The notes beneath the pieces are model-generated. The model made no database searches, was not told where the DNA came from, and saw only the letters and a list, made by a program, of their open reading frames with translations. The translations under genes were made by a program, and so were the position numbers. Positions 8,827 through 17,999 of a DNA stretch of 64,000 nucleotides are shown here, one piece after another. The stretch is from Hymenobacter jeongseonensis (GTDB lineage Bacteria; Bacteroidota; Bacteroidia; Cytophagales; Hymenobacteraceae). Numbering within the stretch: the first letter of the stretch is position 1; each line of letters begins with the position of its first letter. The stretch spans positions 744,001 to 808,000 of the forward strand of contig NZ_JADQDQ010000001.1 of NCBI RefSeq assembly GCF_015694725.1, read 5' to 3'.

Positions 8827-9573
8827 ATGACCGGCAAGGCCGAAATTGATACTCAAAATATTCCCAGCCACGTGGCCGTCATCATGGATGGCAATGGGCG
8901 CTGGGCCAAGCAGCGGGGGGGCTTACGTGTGTTCGGGCACCAAAGCGCCATAACGGCCGTGCGCGAGACCGTGGAGGAAGCGGCTGAGCTCGGCGTGCGG
9001 TACCTGACGCTGTACGCGTTTTCCACAGAGAACTGGAACAGGCCGGCGCTCGAGGTAATGGCCCTGATGCAGTTGCTGGTTCATACCATTCGCCAGGAAA
9101 CGGCCACCTTGCTCAAAAACAGCATTCGGTTGGAAGCAATTGGTGACATCAGCACGCTACCGGCCAATTGTCGGCGGGAACTGGCAGAGGCCATGGAGCT
9201 AACCAAAGCGGGCAACCGCATGACCTTGGTGCTGGCACTGAGTTATAGCGGGCGCTGGGATTTGACCCAAGCCGCCAAACGAATGGCCGCCGACGTTGCC
9301 AGCGGTCAGCTCCAGCCTACGAACGTGACCGAAGCAACCGTAGCGAGCTACTTGGTGACGGCTGGCATGCCCGACCCAGAACTGCTCATTCGGACTAGTG
9401 GTGAGCAACGCATCAGCAACTTTTTGCTGTGGCAACTGGCCTATACAGAATTATACATCACCGATTTGCTGTGGCCGGATTTTCGGAAGCAGCACTTTCA
9501 GGAGGCCATTCGGGCCTACCAAACCCGGGAACGGCGATTTGGCAAAACCAGTGAGCAACTCGCTGTATCTTAA
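8827..9573 (+). CDS. uppS: Isoprenyl transferase (undecaprenyl diphosphate synthase family)
   Basis: Adds isopentenyl units in cis to farnesyl diphosphate to make undecaprenyl diphosphate, the lipid carrier for peptidoglycan and other polysaccharides. The 248-residue length is typical. Visible motifs: HVAVIMDGNGRWAKQRG with the metal-binding Asp near residue 21; the TLYAFSTENWNRP block; and the C-terminal RTSGEQRISNFLLWQLAYTE and WPDF segments. bamA starts ten bases after its stop, so the two are probably co-transcribed, as in many Bacteroidota. Confidence 0.96.
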   Translation: MTGKAEIDTQNIPSHVAVIMDGNGRWAKQRGGLRVFGHQSAITAVRETVEEAAELGVRYLTLYAFSTENWNRPALEVMALMQLLVHTIRQETATLLKNSIRLEAIGDISTLPANCRRELAEAMELTKAGNRMTLVLALSYSGRWDLTQAAKRMAADVASGQLQPTNVTEATVASYLVTAGMPDPELLIRTSGEQRISNFLLWQLAYTELYITDLLWPDFRKQHFQEAIRAYQTRERRFGKTSEQLAVS

Positions 9574-9582
9574 ATTTTTGCA

Positions 9583-12105
9583 ATGATTATTGTGCGTGAT
9601 TTTTTTGTGAGATGTGTGCTGGTACTGGCGGTACTAGGTGGCTTATTGGCTCACCCGGTGCTGGCTCAACAGGCTGGGAGCGGAGCCGATGAACCCAAGC
9701 GGTACGAGTTGGGAGGAATTACCGTGAGTGGCGCCCGCTACCTTGACCCGAATACGCTCATTGGCTTGACGGGCCTGCGGGTAGGGGATGCCATCAGTAT
9801 TCCGGGCGAGGAGATTGGGAAATCCATCCGGAAGCTTTGGGCCCAAGGCATTCTGGGTGATGTGAGCGTGACCATTGGCCGCATTGAGGGCAACAAGATT
9901 TTCCTGGATTACAACCTGAAGGAACGGCCCCGCTTGTCGAAGTTCACGTTCACGGGGATTAAGAAGGGCCAAACGGAGGACCTCACCAAGAAAATAACCC
10001 TGATTCGGGGCAAAGTGGTAACCGATGCTTTGCTGAACAACACGCGGACGCAGGTGCGCAAGTTCTTCGTCAACAAAGGTTACCTCGACGCCAAGGTGAA
10101 CATTATGCAGGTTGCGGATTCGTCGCTGTCCAACAGTGTGGCGTTGCGCATCGATGTGGATAAAGGTTCGAAAGTGCGCATTCATGACATTGCGTTTGAG
10201 GGCAACCAGGCATTTTCGGACCGCAAGCTGAAGGGCAAATTTAAAAAGACCAAGGAGCGCAAGCCCTATAAACTGCTGACTGCGGGCAAGTTCCAGCGCA
10301 GCGAATACGAAGAAGACAAGAAGAAACTGCTGGAGTTTTACAACGCCGAAGGCTATCGCGATGCCACCATCGTATCCGATACTTTAACGCGTGACAGTGA
10401 AGGACTTGCGTTGCGCATAAAGGTAGACGAAGGCCCTAAGTACTATTTCCGCAATATCACGTGGAACGGCAACTACCTCTACGACGATAAGACGTTGGCT
10501 AATGTGCTGGGCATCAAGCCCGGTAGCCCGTATAGCAAGGAAATTCTTGATAAGCGCCTGAATTATAATCCTACCGGCCAGGATATTTCCTCGCTTTATT
10601 TGAATGATGGTTACCTGTTTTTCACGATTGATGCCGTAGAAACCAAGATTGAAGGCGACTCGATTGACATCGAAATGCGCCTTAGCGAAGGCGTGCAGGC
10701 CCACATCAAAGACATCAACATTGCGGGCAATACCAAGACCAGCGACCATGTATTGCGGCGGACGCTGCGTACGCTGCCGGGCGATAAATTCAACCGGGAG
10801 TTGCTGATTCGTTCGCAGCGGGAAATTGCAACGCTGGGCTATTTCGACCCGGAGAAAATCGGCATCAACCCCGTTCCAAACCCGGTTGATGGCACGGTTG
10901 ATATCAATTACACGGTTGAGGAAAAGCCTTCTGACCAGGTAACCCTTTCGGGCGGCTGGGGTGGTTTTGCTGGCTTTATCGGCACGGTTGGGCTTGTATT
11001 CAATAACTTCTCGCTCCGCAAGGCGGGTACGCTGCGCAACTGGACGCCCGTGCCCTCAGGCGACGGCCAGCGCTTGGCACTGAACGTTCAAGCGAATGGC
11101 GTGCAGTACCAAGCCTATTCCCTGTCATTTACAGAGCCGTGGTTGGGCGGCCGGCGTCCTAATTCCTTCTCCTTCAGCCTCAATCACAGCATTCAGCGGG
11201 CGGGCCAGGCATTGGATGCTTCGACCAGCAGCTTTATCAAAGTGAGCAGTGCCACGATTGGTCTGGGCCGTCAGTTGCGGGTTCCGGATGACTACTTCAC
11301 GTTGAGTAACTCGCTGTCGTATAGCCAATATCAGACCCAGAACTATGCCCTCATTCCCGATGCGGCAACGGGTACATTTAACAATATTTCCTTCAACACA
11401 ACCCTCGCTCGCAACAGCATTGACAACCCGACTTACACTCGTCGGGGCTCTTCGCTGAGTTTGAGCGTGAACTTAACGCCTCCTTATTCGCTGCTGAATC
11501 CGAACCACCCCGATACCAACAAGTGGATAGAATTTCACAAGTGGATGTTTGACGCCTCGTGGTTCACGCCCATCGTGGGCAAACTGGTATTGAACACGCG
11601 AGCACACTTTGGCTACCTGGGGAATTACAGCTCCGACCGCTCAATTGGGGCTTTTGAGCGATTCAAGATGGGTGGCGCGGGATTGGGCTTCAACGGCGCA
11701 GGTAATTTTCTGGCGGGAACGGACTTTGTGGGCTTACGTGGTTACGACGACCCGAACAGCTCTTTTGCCATTCCGACCGCCCAGAGTGGTCAGTCTGGAG
11801 GAATTGCCTTCAACAAGTATGTATTGGAAATGCGCTACCCGGTTAGCCTCAACCCCGCGGCCACGGTTTATGTGCTGGCATTTGCGGAAGCCGGCAATGC
11901 GTACGACTCCTACAAAAACTACAACCCCTACAAGCTGTATCGTTCGGCCGGGGTAGGAGCTCGAATTTTCATGTCGGCATTTGGTTTGCTAGGGTTTGAC
12001 TACGGGCACGGGTTCGATTCGGTGGTGCCGCCCGTGGGCACGCCGGCCAATACCCGCCAAGACCCCAATCACTTCCACTTTATTATCGGCCAGCAAATTC
12101 GCTAG
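9583..12105 (+). CDS. bamA: Outer-membrane protein assembly factor BamA
   Basis: The essential Omp85 core of the beta-barrel assembly machine. The 840-residue protein has a signal peptide (about residues 1-28, ending VLAQ), serial POTRA domains through roughly residue 440 (ITVSGARYLDPNTLIGLTGL; HDIAFEGNQAFSDRKLKGKF; RNITWNGNYLYDDKTLANVL; KDINIAGNTKTSDHVLRRTL), and a C-terminal 16-strand barrel starting at QVTLSGGWGGFAGFIGTVGL. The conserved loop-6 motif appears as GLRGYDDPN, a variant of VRGF/Y. It is followed by two Skp-like chaperones, the periplasmic partners of the Bam pathway. Confidence 0.96.
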   Translation: MIIVRDFFVRCVLVLAVLGGLLAHPVLAQQAGSGADEPKRYELGGITVSGARYLDPNTLIGLTGLRVGDAISIPGEEIGKSIRKLWAQGILGDVSVTIGRIEGNKIFLDYNLKERPRLSKFTFTGIKKGQTEDLTKKITLIRGKVVTDALLNNTRTQVRKFFVNKGYLDAKVNIMQVADSSLSNSVALRIDVDKGSKVRIHDIAFEGNQAFSDRKLKGKFKKTKERKPYKLLTAGKFQRSEYEEDKKKLLEFYNAEGYRDATIVSDTLTRDSEGLALRIKVDEGPKYYFRNITWNGNYLYDDKTLANVLGIKPGSPYSKEILDKRLNYNPTGQDISSLYLNDGYLFFTIDAVETKIEGDSIDIEMRLSEGVQAHIKDINIAGNTKTSDHVLRRTLRTLPGDKFNRELLIRSQREIATLGYFDPEKIGINPVPNPVDGTVDINYTVEEKPSDQVTLSGGWGGFAGFIGTVGLVFNNFSLRKAGTLRNWTPVPSGDGQRLALNVQANGVQYQAYSLSFTEPWLGGRRPNSFSFSLNHSIQRAGQALDASTSSFIKVSSATIGLGRQLRVPDDYFTLSNSLSYSQYQTQNYALIPDAATGTFNNISFNTTLARNSIDNPTYTRRGSSLSLSVNLTPPYSLLNPNHPDTNKWIEFHKWMFDASWFTPIVGKLVLNTRAHFGYLGNYSSDRSIGAFERFKMGGAGLGFNGAGNFLAGTDFVGLRGYDDPNSSFAIPTAQSGQSGGIAFNKYVLEMRYPVSLNPAATVYVLAFAEAGNAYDSYKNYNPYKLYRSAGVGARIFMSAFGLLGFDYGHGFDSVVPPVGTPANTRQDPNHFHFIIGQQIR

Positions 12106-12143
12106 TCGGGCACTAGCGGGCGCGATTTCACGTTTCCTCAGGT

Positions 12144-12827
12144 ATGAAGAACATCCGTGGCCTGCTGGCCTTATTGTTGCTAACGGTAGCGTATGGGGCT
12201 CAGGCCCAGAAATTTGGTTGGGTTGATACGGAATTTATCATGGCCAAAATGCCTGAGTATGCCAAAGCTCAGCTCGAATTGAATACGTATTCGGATACTT
12301 GGCAGAAGGAAATCGAGGCCCAGAAAAAGGACCTTGACAAGCTCTACCGTAATTATGCTGCCGAGGAAGTGGTGCTGACCGAGCCCATGAAAAAGAAGCG
12401 GCAGGATGAAATACTAAAGAAAGAGCAAGACATTAAAACGTATCAGAACAAGCAGTTCGGCTACGAAGGACAGATATTCAAGAAGCGGCAGGAACTCAAC
12501 AAGCCGGTGCAGGACAAGGTGTTTGAGGCCGTAGAAAAAGTTGCTAAAAAGAAGCAATTGGCCGTGCTCTTCGACAAATCGGGCGATTTGACCATGCTCT
12601 ACACCAATCCGGCACATGATTACACCGAATTTGTGTTAGAGGAATTGGGCTTGGGTGCCGAAGACCGCAACCAGCCCGGCCCTCGGGGCACGGTGAAAAC
12701 AGTAGCCCCGCCCAAAACACCAGCCGATGCGAACTTTGAAACGGATTCGGGAGCTGCAGAACCAGCCTCAACCACCAAGCCCACCCGGCCTGCCAAGAAG
12801 ACAACGACCAAGAAGAGCTCGAAGTAA
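12144..12827 (+). CDS. OmpH/Skp family periplasmic chaperone, first copy
   Basis: A 227-residue exported chaperone expected to hold unfolded outer-membrane proteins in the periplasm for BamA. Signal peptide of about 21 residues ending GAQAQ, then KFGWVDTEFIMAKMPEYAKAQ, the OmpH start, a long Lys/Glu-rich coiled coil (about residues 40-130), and a closing beta segment (LAVLFDKSGDLTMLYTNPAHD). The C-terminus adds a low-complexity Pro/Lys/Thr tail ending KKTTTKKSSK, longer than in classical Skp of about 160 residues. It follows bamA by 38 bases. Confidence 0.9.
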   Translation: MKNIRGLLALLLLTVAYGAQAQKFGWVDTEFIMAKMPEYAKAQLELNTYSDTWQKEIEAQKKDLDKLYRNYAAEEVVLTEPMKKKRQDEILKKEQDIKTYQNKQFGYEGQIFKKRQELNKPVQDKVFEAVEKVAKKKQLAVLFDKSGDLTMLYTNPAHDYTEFVLEELGLGAEDRNQPGPRGTVKTVAPPKTPADANFETDSGAAEPASTTKPTRPAKKTTTKKSSK

Positions 12828-12828
12828 T

Positions 12829-12836
12829 TACCTTTG
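12829..12836 (+). promoter_or_regulatory. Possible internal promoter -7 box before the second ompH gene
   Basis: TACCTTTG, an exact TANNTTTG match, begins two bases after the stop of the first ompH gene and 32 bases before ATG 12868. No clear -33 element is present in the coding sequence upstream, so this could be a weak internal promoter or chance. Confidence 0.35.
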
Positions 12837-12867
12837 TTCCAATATTTTTCTGACCTTTTTTCCTTTG

Positions 12868-13509
12868 ATGAATCTCGTGAAAATCTTTCGTCTGACGCTC
12901 GCCGCCGCTCTGTTGACCGCCGGAACCCTGGCCGCCACTTCCGCGCAGGCCCAGGCCCCCCTGAAAATTGGCTACACCGACGTACAGTACGTGTTGGCCC
13001 AGATGCCTGAAAGCAAGCAAATCGAATCTGACCTGAAAGCCTACAACAGCCAGCTGGAAGGCCAACTGCGCAGCAAGTCGGGTGAGTTGGAGGCAAAGTA
13101 CAAAGCTTACCAGCAGGGCGAAGCCACCATGACCGACATCGTGAAGGCCGACAAGCAGAAGGAAATGCAGAACATGCAGCAATCCATCCAGGAGTTTCAG
13201 CGTAGTGCTGAGCAGTCGTTGCAGCAAAAACAGCAGACCCTGCTGAAGCCAGCCTTGGACAAATTGCAGAAAAACATCGACGTAGTAGCCGAAGAAAACG
13301 GCTTTACTTACGTGTTCAATTCCGATGGCGGCGGCAGCCCCCTGCTGTTGCATGCTCCCAAAGAGGGCGACATCTCGGACTTGGTGCTGAAGAAAATGGG
13401 CATTACGCCCGGCGCCGCGGCTCCAATCAAATCGGGCCCCGCTGCTCCCGCTGCCGCTGCTCCAGCCGCTCCGGTAAATAGCAAGACCAAAACCAAAACC
13501 AAGAAATAA
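12868..13509 (+). CDS. OmpH/Skp family periplasmic chaperone, second copy
   Basis: A 213-residue paralogue of the preceding chaperone. The signal peptide ends near AQAQA (about residue 29); the mature part starts LKIGYTDVQYVLAQMPESKQ, has a Gln/Lys-rich coiled coil (about residues 45-135) and a beta strand GFTYVFNSDGGGSPLL, then an Ala/Pro-rich tail ending in KTKTKTKK. ATG 12868 is used because the open frame upstream reads through the end of the first copy in another phase. Tandem ompH genes after bamA are usual in Bacteroidota. A strong terminator follows. Confidence 0.92.
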   Translation: MNLVKIFRLTLAAALLTAGTLAATSAQAQAPLKIGYTDVQYVLAQMPESKQIESDLKAYNSQLEGQLRSKSGELEAKYKAYQQGEATMTDIVKADKQKEMQNMQQSIQEFQRSAEQSLQQKQQTLLKPALDKLQKNIDVVAEENGFTYVFNSDGGGSPLLLHAPKEGDISDLVLKKMGITPGAAAPIKSGPAAPAAAAPAAPVNSKTKTKTKK

Positions 13510-13533
13510 GCGGAAACCTGCCGCCCAGAAGCG

Positions 13534-13564
13534 GAAAAGCCGGAGCATTTGCTCCGGCTTTTTT
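13534..13564 (+). terminator. Intrinsic terminator of the uppS-bamA-ompH unit
   Basis: AAGCCGGAGCA and TGCTCCGGCTT pair around a TT loop and are followed by a run of T. It lies 25 bases after the second ompH gene and before rluD, so rluD probably has its own promoter. Confidence 0.88.
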
Positions 13565-13583
13565 CATGCACAAATGAGCTAGA

Positions 13584-14642
13584 ATGATGACGAACGAGTT
13601 GGAGGCTGAAGAATTTGAAGAGGATGACCTGGATGCTGGTGAGGGCGACGAGCTTTACGAGCACCATCGCATCGTGGTAGACCGCGGCCAGGAACTGTTG
13701 CGCATTGACAAGTTTTTATTAGGCCGGCTGCGCAACACCTCGCGCAATAAAGTGCAAGAAGCTATTCGAGCGGCGGCCGTGGAAGTAAACGGGGTGACTG
13801 TGAAGCCCAATTACCGGGTAAAGCCACAGGATACCATCACCATAACGCTGCCTGAGCCCCCGCGCGAAGACCGGGTCGTGCCCGAAGAAATGAGTTTGGA
13901 TATTCGCTACGAAGACTCTGAGCTACTCATCGTAAACAAGCCTGCTGGCCTCGTGGTACACCCGGCGTACGGCCATTGGCAGGGCACGCTGGTCAACGGC
14001 TTGGCTCATCACTTGGCCAACCTACCCACCGGACGCAATGGAGAAATCCGCCCTGGCCTAGTACATCGGATTGATAAGGACACTTCGGGATTGCTGGTTA
14101 TTGGCAAAACAGAGTTTGCCATGACACACCTGTCGCTGCAATTTTTCCATCATACCATTCAGCGTAGCTATCTGGCGTTGGTGTGGGGAACTCCACCCGG
14201 CCCTACGGGTACCATTCGGGGCCATATCGGCCGCAGCCTGCGCGACCGCAAAGTCCAGGCCGTGTATCCCGCTGGGGAGCAAGGCAAGCCCGCTGTGACA
14301 CATTATGAGGTACTGGAAAGCTTTGGCCCCGTAACCTTGGTTCGTTGCGTGCTCGAAACCGGCCGCACCCACCAGATTAGAGCGCACATGCAGTACCTGG
14401 GTCACCCGCTTTTCTCCGATGCCACTTATGGGGGCGACCGCATTCGAGTAGGGCAGAATACGGGGGCCTACAAGGCTTTTGTAGAAAGTGCCTTTCAACT
14501 AATGCCACGTCAGGCCTTACATGCTCGTTCGCTCGGCTTTGTGCACCCTACTTCGGCTGCGCAAGTATTTTTTGAAGCAGAATTGCCGGATGACTTTGCT
14601 GCCGTGCTGGAAAAATGGCGAGCTTGGGCTAATGTTTCGTAA
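13584..14642 (+). CDS. rluD: RluD-type rRNA pseudouridine synthase
   Basis: A RluA/RluD family enzyme that isomerises uridines in large-subunit rRNA. The 352-residue protein has an acidic N-terminal extension of about 25 residues, an S4 RNA-binding domain (about 38-95: LRIDKFLLGRLRNTSRNKVQ, NYRVKPQDTITI), and the catalytic domain with the motif HRIDKDTSGLL (catalytic Asp164) and GRTHQIRAHM near the C-terminus. The exact target positions cannot be read from sequence. It is flanked by terminators on both sides and is probably monocistronic. Confidence 0.88.
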   Translation: MMTNELEAEEFEEDDLDAGEGDELYEHHRIVVDRGQELLRIDKFLLGRLRNTSRNKVQEAIRAAAVEVNGVTVKPNYRVKPQDTITITLPEPPREDRVVPEEMSLDIRYEDSELLIVNKPAGLVVHPAYGHWQGTLVNGLAHHLANLPTGRNGEIRPGLVHRIDKDTSGLLVIGKTEFAMTHLSLQFFHHTIQRSYLALVWGTPPGPTGTIRGHIGRSLRDRKVQAVYPAGEQGKPAVTHYEVLESFGPVTLVRCVLETGRTHQIRAHMQYLGHPLFSDATYGGDRIRVGQNTGAYKAFVESAFQLMPRQALHARSLGFVHPTSAAQVFFEAELPDDFAAVLEKWRAWANVS

Positions 14643-14655
14643 GAGCGTTAATAAT

Positions 14656-14692
14656 GAAAAAGCCCCGGCGCACATACGCCGGGGCTTTTTTT
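14656..14692. terminator. Bidirectional terminator between rluD and the TPR gene
   Basis: AAAAAGCCCCGGCG and CGCCGGGGCTTTTT pair around a short CACATA loop, with A and T runs on each side. It sits between converging genes and can serve both strands. Confidence 0.9.
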
Positions 14693-14709
14693 CTGTGCCT
14701 AAAGAAAGT

Positions 14710-16341
14710 TTATTTCTTCTTGGGAGCCGTCGATTTAGACGTTGCTGCCTTGGGCTTTGCTTTCAGAATATTGATGTTATTCGCGGCCCCTTTGTTGCTG
14801 GGGTCGAGAGCAAGCACTTGCTCAAAATTGCTGAGGGCAGCAGTCTTGTCGCCTTTCTGGAAATTATAAACCCCCAGATAGCCATAAGCTTCTACCAACC
14901 CTTCGCGAAACTTGGTTGCATCAGCACCTTCAGCTTTCGAAAGCTCAATGTACTTTTCGTAGTGCGACTTGGCCAAGCCTTGCTTTGCCTCAGGGTCGAG
15001 GTTGGCATTGACCTTGGCACGAGCTAAATGGGCTGGGCCATACGTAGGACGCGCCGTGGTGATGATGCCGTATACACTGTCAGCTTGCGCATACTGTTTG
15101 CTGTTGCTGAAAGCCACTGCCAAACGGAACTGGTCGGTGAGGTCGCCCTTGCCGGCAGCCAGTTTTTTCTTATAAACCGAAATAGCCGATTTGTAGTCTT
15201 TCTTGGCCATGTAAGCGGTAGCCAAGTCGTTCTGAAGCTCCGCCGTTTTCTCGGGGTCAGTGGAAGTGGCAATTGCTTTGTTCAGGATGGCAATACCCTC
15301 ATCGGCTCGGCCCGCCCGGGCCAAGATGCGGCCTTGGTAAGAATAGTCTTCCGGAATCAGCTTGTCGGCTGGTACGGTTTTCATATACGTTTCCATGGCC
15401 GTAGCAGCACCCGCAAAGTCACCGGTTTCATACAGCAAATAGGGCCGCAGACGATTCATCGTCAGGTTCGTGGGGTCAGCTTGTAGCACCTTGTTCACTT
15501 CAGCGAGTGCTTCTGGGTACTTCTTGGTCAGGTACAAGAACGACGCATACTGCGCGTCCGTCGCTGGCGATTTCTCGGCCAATCCAATGTACTTCTGGAA
15601 CGTGCTCAGTGCGAGGTCATACTGGCCAGCGTAGTAATACATATCGGCCAGTTCACGGTATGCCGGCGCGTAGCTGGGGTCAAGCTCAATGGCTTTGCTC
15701 AAGCTCTCACGGGCAGCATTGAAATTGCGCGAACGCACATTCAAAACCCCTTTTTTGTAATAAGCTTGCGCATAGCTAGGGTTAGCCGTAATGGCGCGGT
15801 CGAAGCTGGTCATGGCTTCTCCACCTCCTTGGTCAGAGTGCAGGAAAATATCGCCACGAGCTACCATCAGCGCCGGGTCGTCCTTTTTGTTTACTGCTTG
15901 TGCAGCGGCCAAATAGGTCTGGGCTTTGCTAGCGTCTTTTACGTCAGTTTCGCCATAAGCCTGAGCAATCATGGTCAGCACCTTGGCGTCTTTGTTCTTG
16001 GTTGCCTTCGCTGCTGCTTCGAACTGAGATTCAGCAGGAGCTACCTCGCCTTTAACCAATAAGGCACGGCCAGCGGCTACTTTGCCAAAAGGAGTGGTAC
16101 CAGAAGCACGATTGAAGTAGAAAGCAGCCGAGTCAGGCATGTTGCGCATCTGGTACAGACGGCCGAGCTCGAAAGCAGATTCGGGAGTAGAGCCGGGGCG
16201 CAGAATGGCACGGGCTTCGTTGTAACGACCCAATTCAATGGCTCGTTGGGCTGATTGCACGTTTTGGGCGGTGGCCGCCGTAGTGCCGGCTACCATTGCG
16301 ATAGCAACGAGCAGCGGCTGATTCCAGGGCTTGAAACTCAT
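14710..16341 (-). CDS. Exported tetratricopeptide-repeat protein
   Basis: A 543-residue protein with a signal peptide (MSFKPWNQPLLVAIAMVAGTTAATAQ) and then TPR units almost throughout, for example SAQRAIELGRYNEARAILRP, PSYAQAYYKKGVLNVRSRNF, LDPSYAPAYRELADMYYYAG and a last unit near GDKTAALSNFEQVLALDPSN. A basic low-complexity tail (KAKPKAATSKSTAPKKK) ends it. TPR arrays mediate protein contacts; the partner is unknown. It is the last gene of a unit with the PstS-like lipoprotein and the 90-residue membrane protein, next to the TonB-ExbBD operon, so a periplasmic or envelope function is likely. Confidence 0.85.
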   Translation of the reverse strand: MSFKPWNQPLLVAIAMVAGTTAATAQNVQSAQRAIELGRYNEARAILRPGSTPESAFELGRLYQMRNMPDSAAFYFNRASGTTPFGKVAAGRALLVKGEVAPAESQFEAAAKATKNKDAKVLTMIAQAYGETDVKDASKAQTYLAAAQAVNKKDDPALMVARGDIFLHSDQGGGEAMTSFDRAITANPSYAQAYYKKGVLNVRSRNFNAARESLSKAIELDPSYAPAYRELADMYYYAGQYDLALSTFQKYIGLAEKSPATDAQYASFLYLTKKYPEALAEVNKVLQADPTNLTMNRLRPYLLYETGDFAGAATAMETYMKTVPADKLIPEDYSYQGRILARAGRADEGIAILNKAIATSTDPEKTAELQNDLATAYMAKKDYKSAISVYKKKLAAGKGDLTDQFRLAVAFSNSKQYAQADSVYGIITTARPTYGPAHLARAKVNANLDPEAKQGLAKSHYEKYIELSKAEGADATKFREGLVEAYGYLGVYNFQKGDKTAALSNFEQVLALDPSNKGAANNINILKAKPKAATSKSTAPKKK

Positions 16342-16396
16342 AGGAAGAGAAAAAGGATTAAAAAGCGGATTGAAAATGAGTACGCGCGAAGTACGC

Positions 16397-17386
16397 TTAC
16401 AGTTTAGGGGTGGTCACGATACGAGCCTGCATCTGTGCCGGCATTAAGCCTGATTTTTGAAATATCAACTGCCCGTTCTTACCAGCAACGAAAGATGCAA
16501 ACCCCGTGCCCAACCCTGCGCGCGCCTCGCGGCTGATGATGTAAAGGTTGCGACGAAGTGGGTAATTCTGCAAATCAGGGTATTCAGCGAGCTGTGCCGG
16601 CGATTTTTCCGCGAGGTATACTTGGTAAGGCTGAATGAAATCGCTGGGTTTTGGATTGGGTCGCGCTGTAATACTGGCTACACGCACCTTATTCAGGAAT
16701 TTCATGGCAGCCGGGTCGTCTTGGTCAGAAATCCAGTTTACCCCCACTATTCCAATAGCATTGGGATGGGTAGCAACATAATCGAGCAGCGCAGGGTTCG
16801 ATGTTGCTGCAAACACCCGGGTAGTCAGGGGCGCGCCGCCGGTCACCGAGTCACGCACGAAGCGAGCAGTACTGCTACGGTTCGCATCAAAAACCACATT
16901 GATATCGGAAAGGCCCTTTTTTCCACTTACCTGACTCCAGGTTTTGGTCTTGCCCGTGAAAATATCACCCAATTGGGCCATGGTCAGCAGTGTATCAGGG
17001 TTGGAACGATTCAGCACAATGGCGAGACCATCAATGCCAATGTGAGTCGACCGCGTTACAATATTCTGCTTGACAAAATCAGCTTTCTCTTCCGCATTTA
17101 GCTCCCGCGATACCACCGCAAGCTTCACCTTGCCGTTGATGAGGTCTAGCATCACTTTCTCTTCTGGCTGAAAACTGGTCTGAACGTGAGCGTTCGGATA
17201 AAGCTTCGAGAAAGTGTCTATCTGCGCCTGTAAAATAGGCGCGAAGGTTTCGTCTACACTTACTGCTACGGTGCCGCTCGTTGGGGTATCCTGAGCGCCT
17301 GGCGTGCCGGGCCCATTGCAGGAAATAACGGCGATGACTCCAGCCAGCAGGGCAGCAGTGGTCATAAAGTAGGGGCGCTTATTCAT
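16397..17386 (-). CDS. PstS-like phosphate-type substrate-binding lipoprotein
   Basis: A 329-residue periplasmic-binding-protein-fold protein with a lipoprotein signal (lipobox VISC; Cys near residue 23). Segments GTVAVSVDETFAPILQAQID, VVSRELNAEEKADFVKQNIV and GLAIVLNRSNPDTLLTMAQL followed by FTGKTKTWSQV match the PstS family. No pstC, pstA, pstB or phoU genes are nearby; instead the tonB/exb operon lies upstream on the same strand. The ligand could be phosphate or another oxyanion, and the role may be capture rather than ABC import. The start overlaps the 3' end of the 90-residue membrane protein gene by eight bases. Confidence 0.83.
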   Translation of the reverse strand: MNKRPYFMTTAALLAGVIAVISCNGPGTPGAQDTPTSGTVAVSVDETFAPILQAQIDTFSKLYPNAHVQTSFQPEEKVMLDLINGKVKLAVVSRELNAEEKADFVKQNIVTRSTHIGIDGLAIVLNRSNPDTLLTMAQLGDIFTGKTKTWSQVSGKKGLSDINVVFDANRSSTARFVRDSVTGGAPLTTRVFAATSNPALLDYVATHPNAIGIVGVNWISDQDDPAAMKFLNKVRVASITARPNPKPSDFIQPYQVYLAEKSPAQLAEYPDLQNYPLRRNLYIISREARAGLGTGFASFVAGKNGQLIFQKSGLMPAQMQARIVTTPKL

Positions 17387-17651
17387 GGTCTTCCGAAGGA
17401 TTTTTTTTGCGAAAATGAACGATGTAAGCCCGGATAAACCGAATCAGCCCGTACAGGATAAAAACCGAGCCGAGTACCCGGCGGGCCGTTCGCCCTAGTT
17501 GAACCACACTCTCACCCGTCGGCTGGTCGGCCGACCACCACAGCCAAGCACCCAGGCCCATGTAGATGAGAGACATGGCCAGCACAAAGTAACGCACCAA
17601 CCGCTGGGGCGATTTGCCGAGCCGTTCCTCAGTTGTGGGAATGTTGAGCAT
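17379..17651 (-). CDS. Small two-helix membrane protein
   Basis: A 90-residue protein I do not recognise by name. Two hydrophobic segments are visible, YFVLAMSLIYMGLGAWLWW (about residues 20-39) and VLGSVFILYGLIRFIRAYIV (about 59-79), with basic residues around them and a polar tail. Its 3' end overlaps the PstS-like gene by eight bases, which suggests translational coupling and a shared role in the envelope. It appears to be the first gene of the hypothetical-pstS-TPR unit. Confidence 0.7.
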   Translation of the reverse strand: MLNIPTTEERLGKSPQRLVRYFVLAMSLIYMGLGAWLWWSADQPTGESVVQLGRTARRVLGSVFILYGLIRFIRAYIVHFRKKNPSEDHE

Positions 17652-17757
17652 AAAGAGAAGAATGCAAGAATGAAGATGTTATAAAACCAAAAAAAATCAC
17701 CTAAAGGTTCGGGTGCGTCAGGGCCTGTGGCTTAATGGAGCCACAAAAAAGCCGAAT

Positions 17758-17786
17758 ATTAGCCGTTTTTCATAGCTACGGCTAAT
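17758..17786. repeat. Short inverted repeat upstream of the PstS-like unit
   Basis: ATTAGCCGT and ACGGCTAAT form 9-base perfect arms separated by 11 bases. It could be an operator or a hairpin in the leader of the minus-strand unit that starts at 17651. There is no proper T run on the minus strand directly after the arm, so a terminator role is less likely. Confidence 0.45.
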
Positions 17787-17955
17787 CTTTGTGCTACTGG
17801 TATGTCATTGTATAAGTCATGACATTGCCTATCTATTTGAGATATTCTTTCTTGCTGCATGCCATGTCACTTGGCTGCCATAGAACGAATGAGAAATACT
17901 TAATTGTGCTCAGTCTTTAAATAGATAAAGCTGAAATGGGATATTAATGCTAATG

Positions 17956-17999
17956 AAAAACCCCGGACCAAGCCGTGAGGCTCAATCCGGGGTTTTTTT
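17956..17999 (-). terminator. Terminator of the exbB-exbD-exbD-tonB operon
   Basis: On the minus strand, AAAAACCCCGGA pairs with TCCGGGGTTTTT across a 20-base loop that itself has a small GAGCC/GGCTT pairing. It lies 32 bases past the tonB stop and separates the transport operon from the PstS-like unit. Confidence 0.85.

Noticed and set aside
12544..13548. Open frame of 334 codons opposite the ompH genes
   Set aside because: Hydrophobic shadow of Lys/Gln-rich coiled-coil sequence; no real signal or family features.
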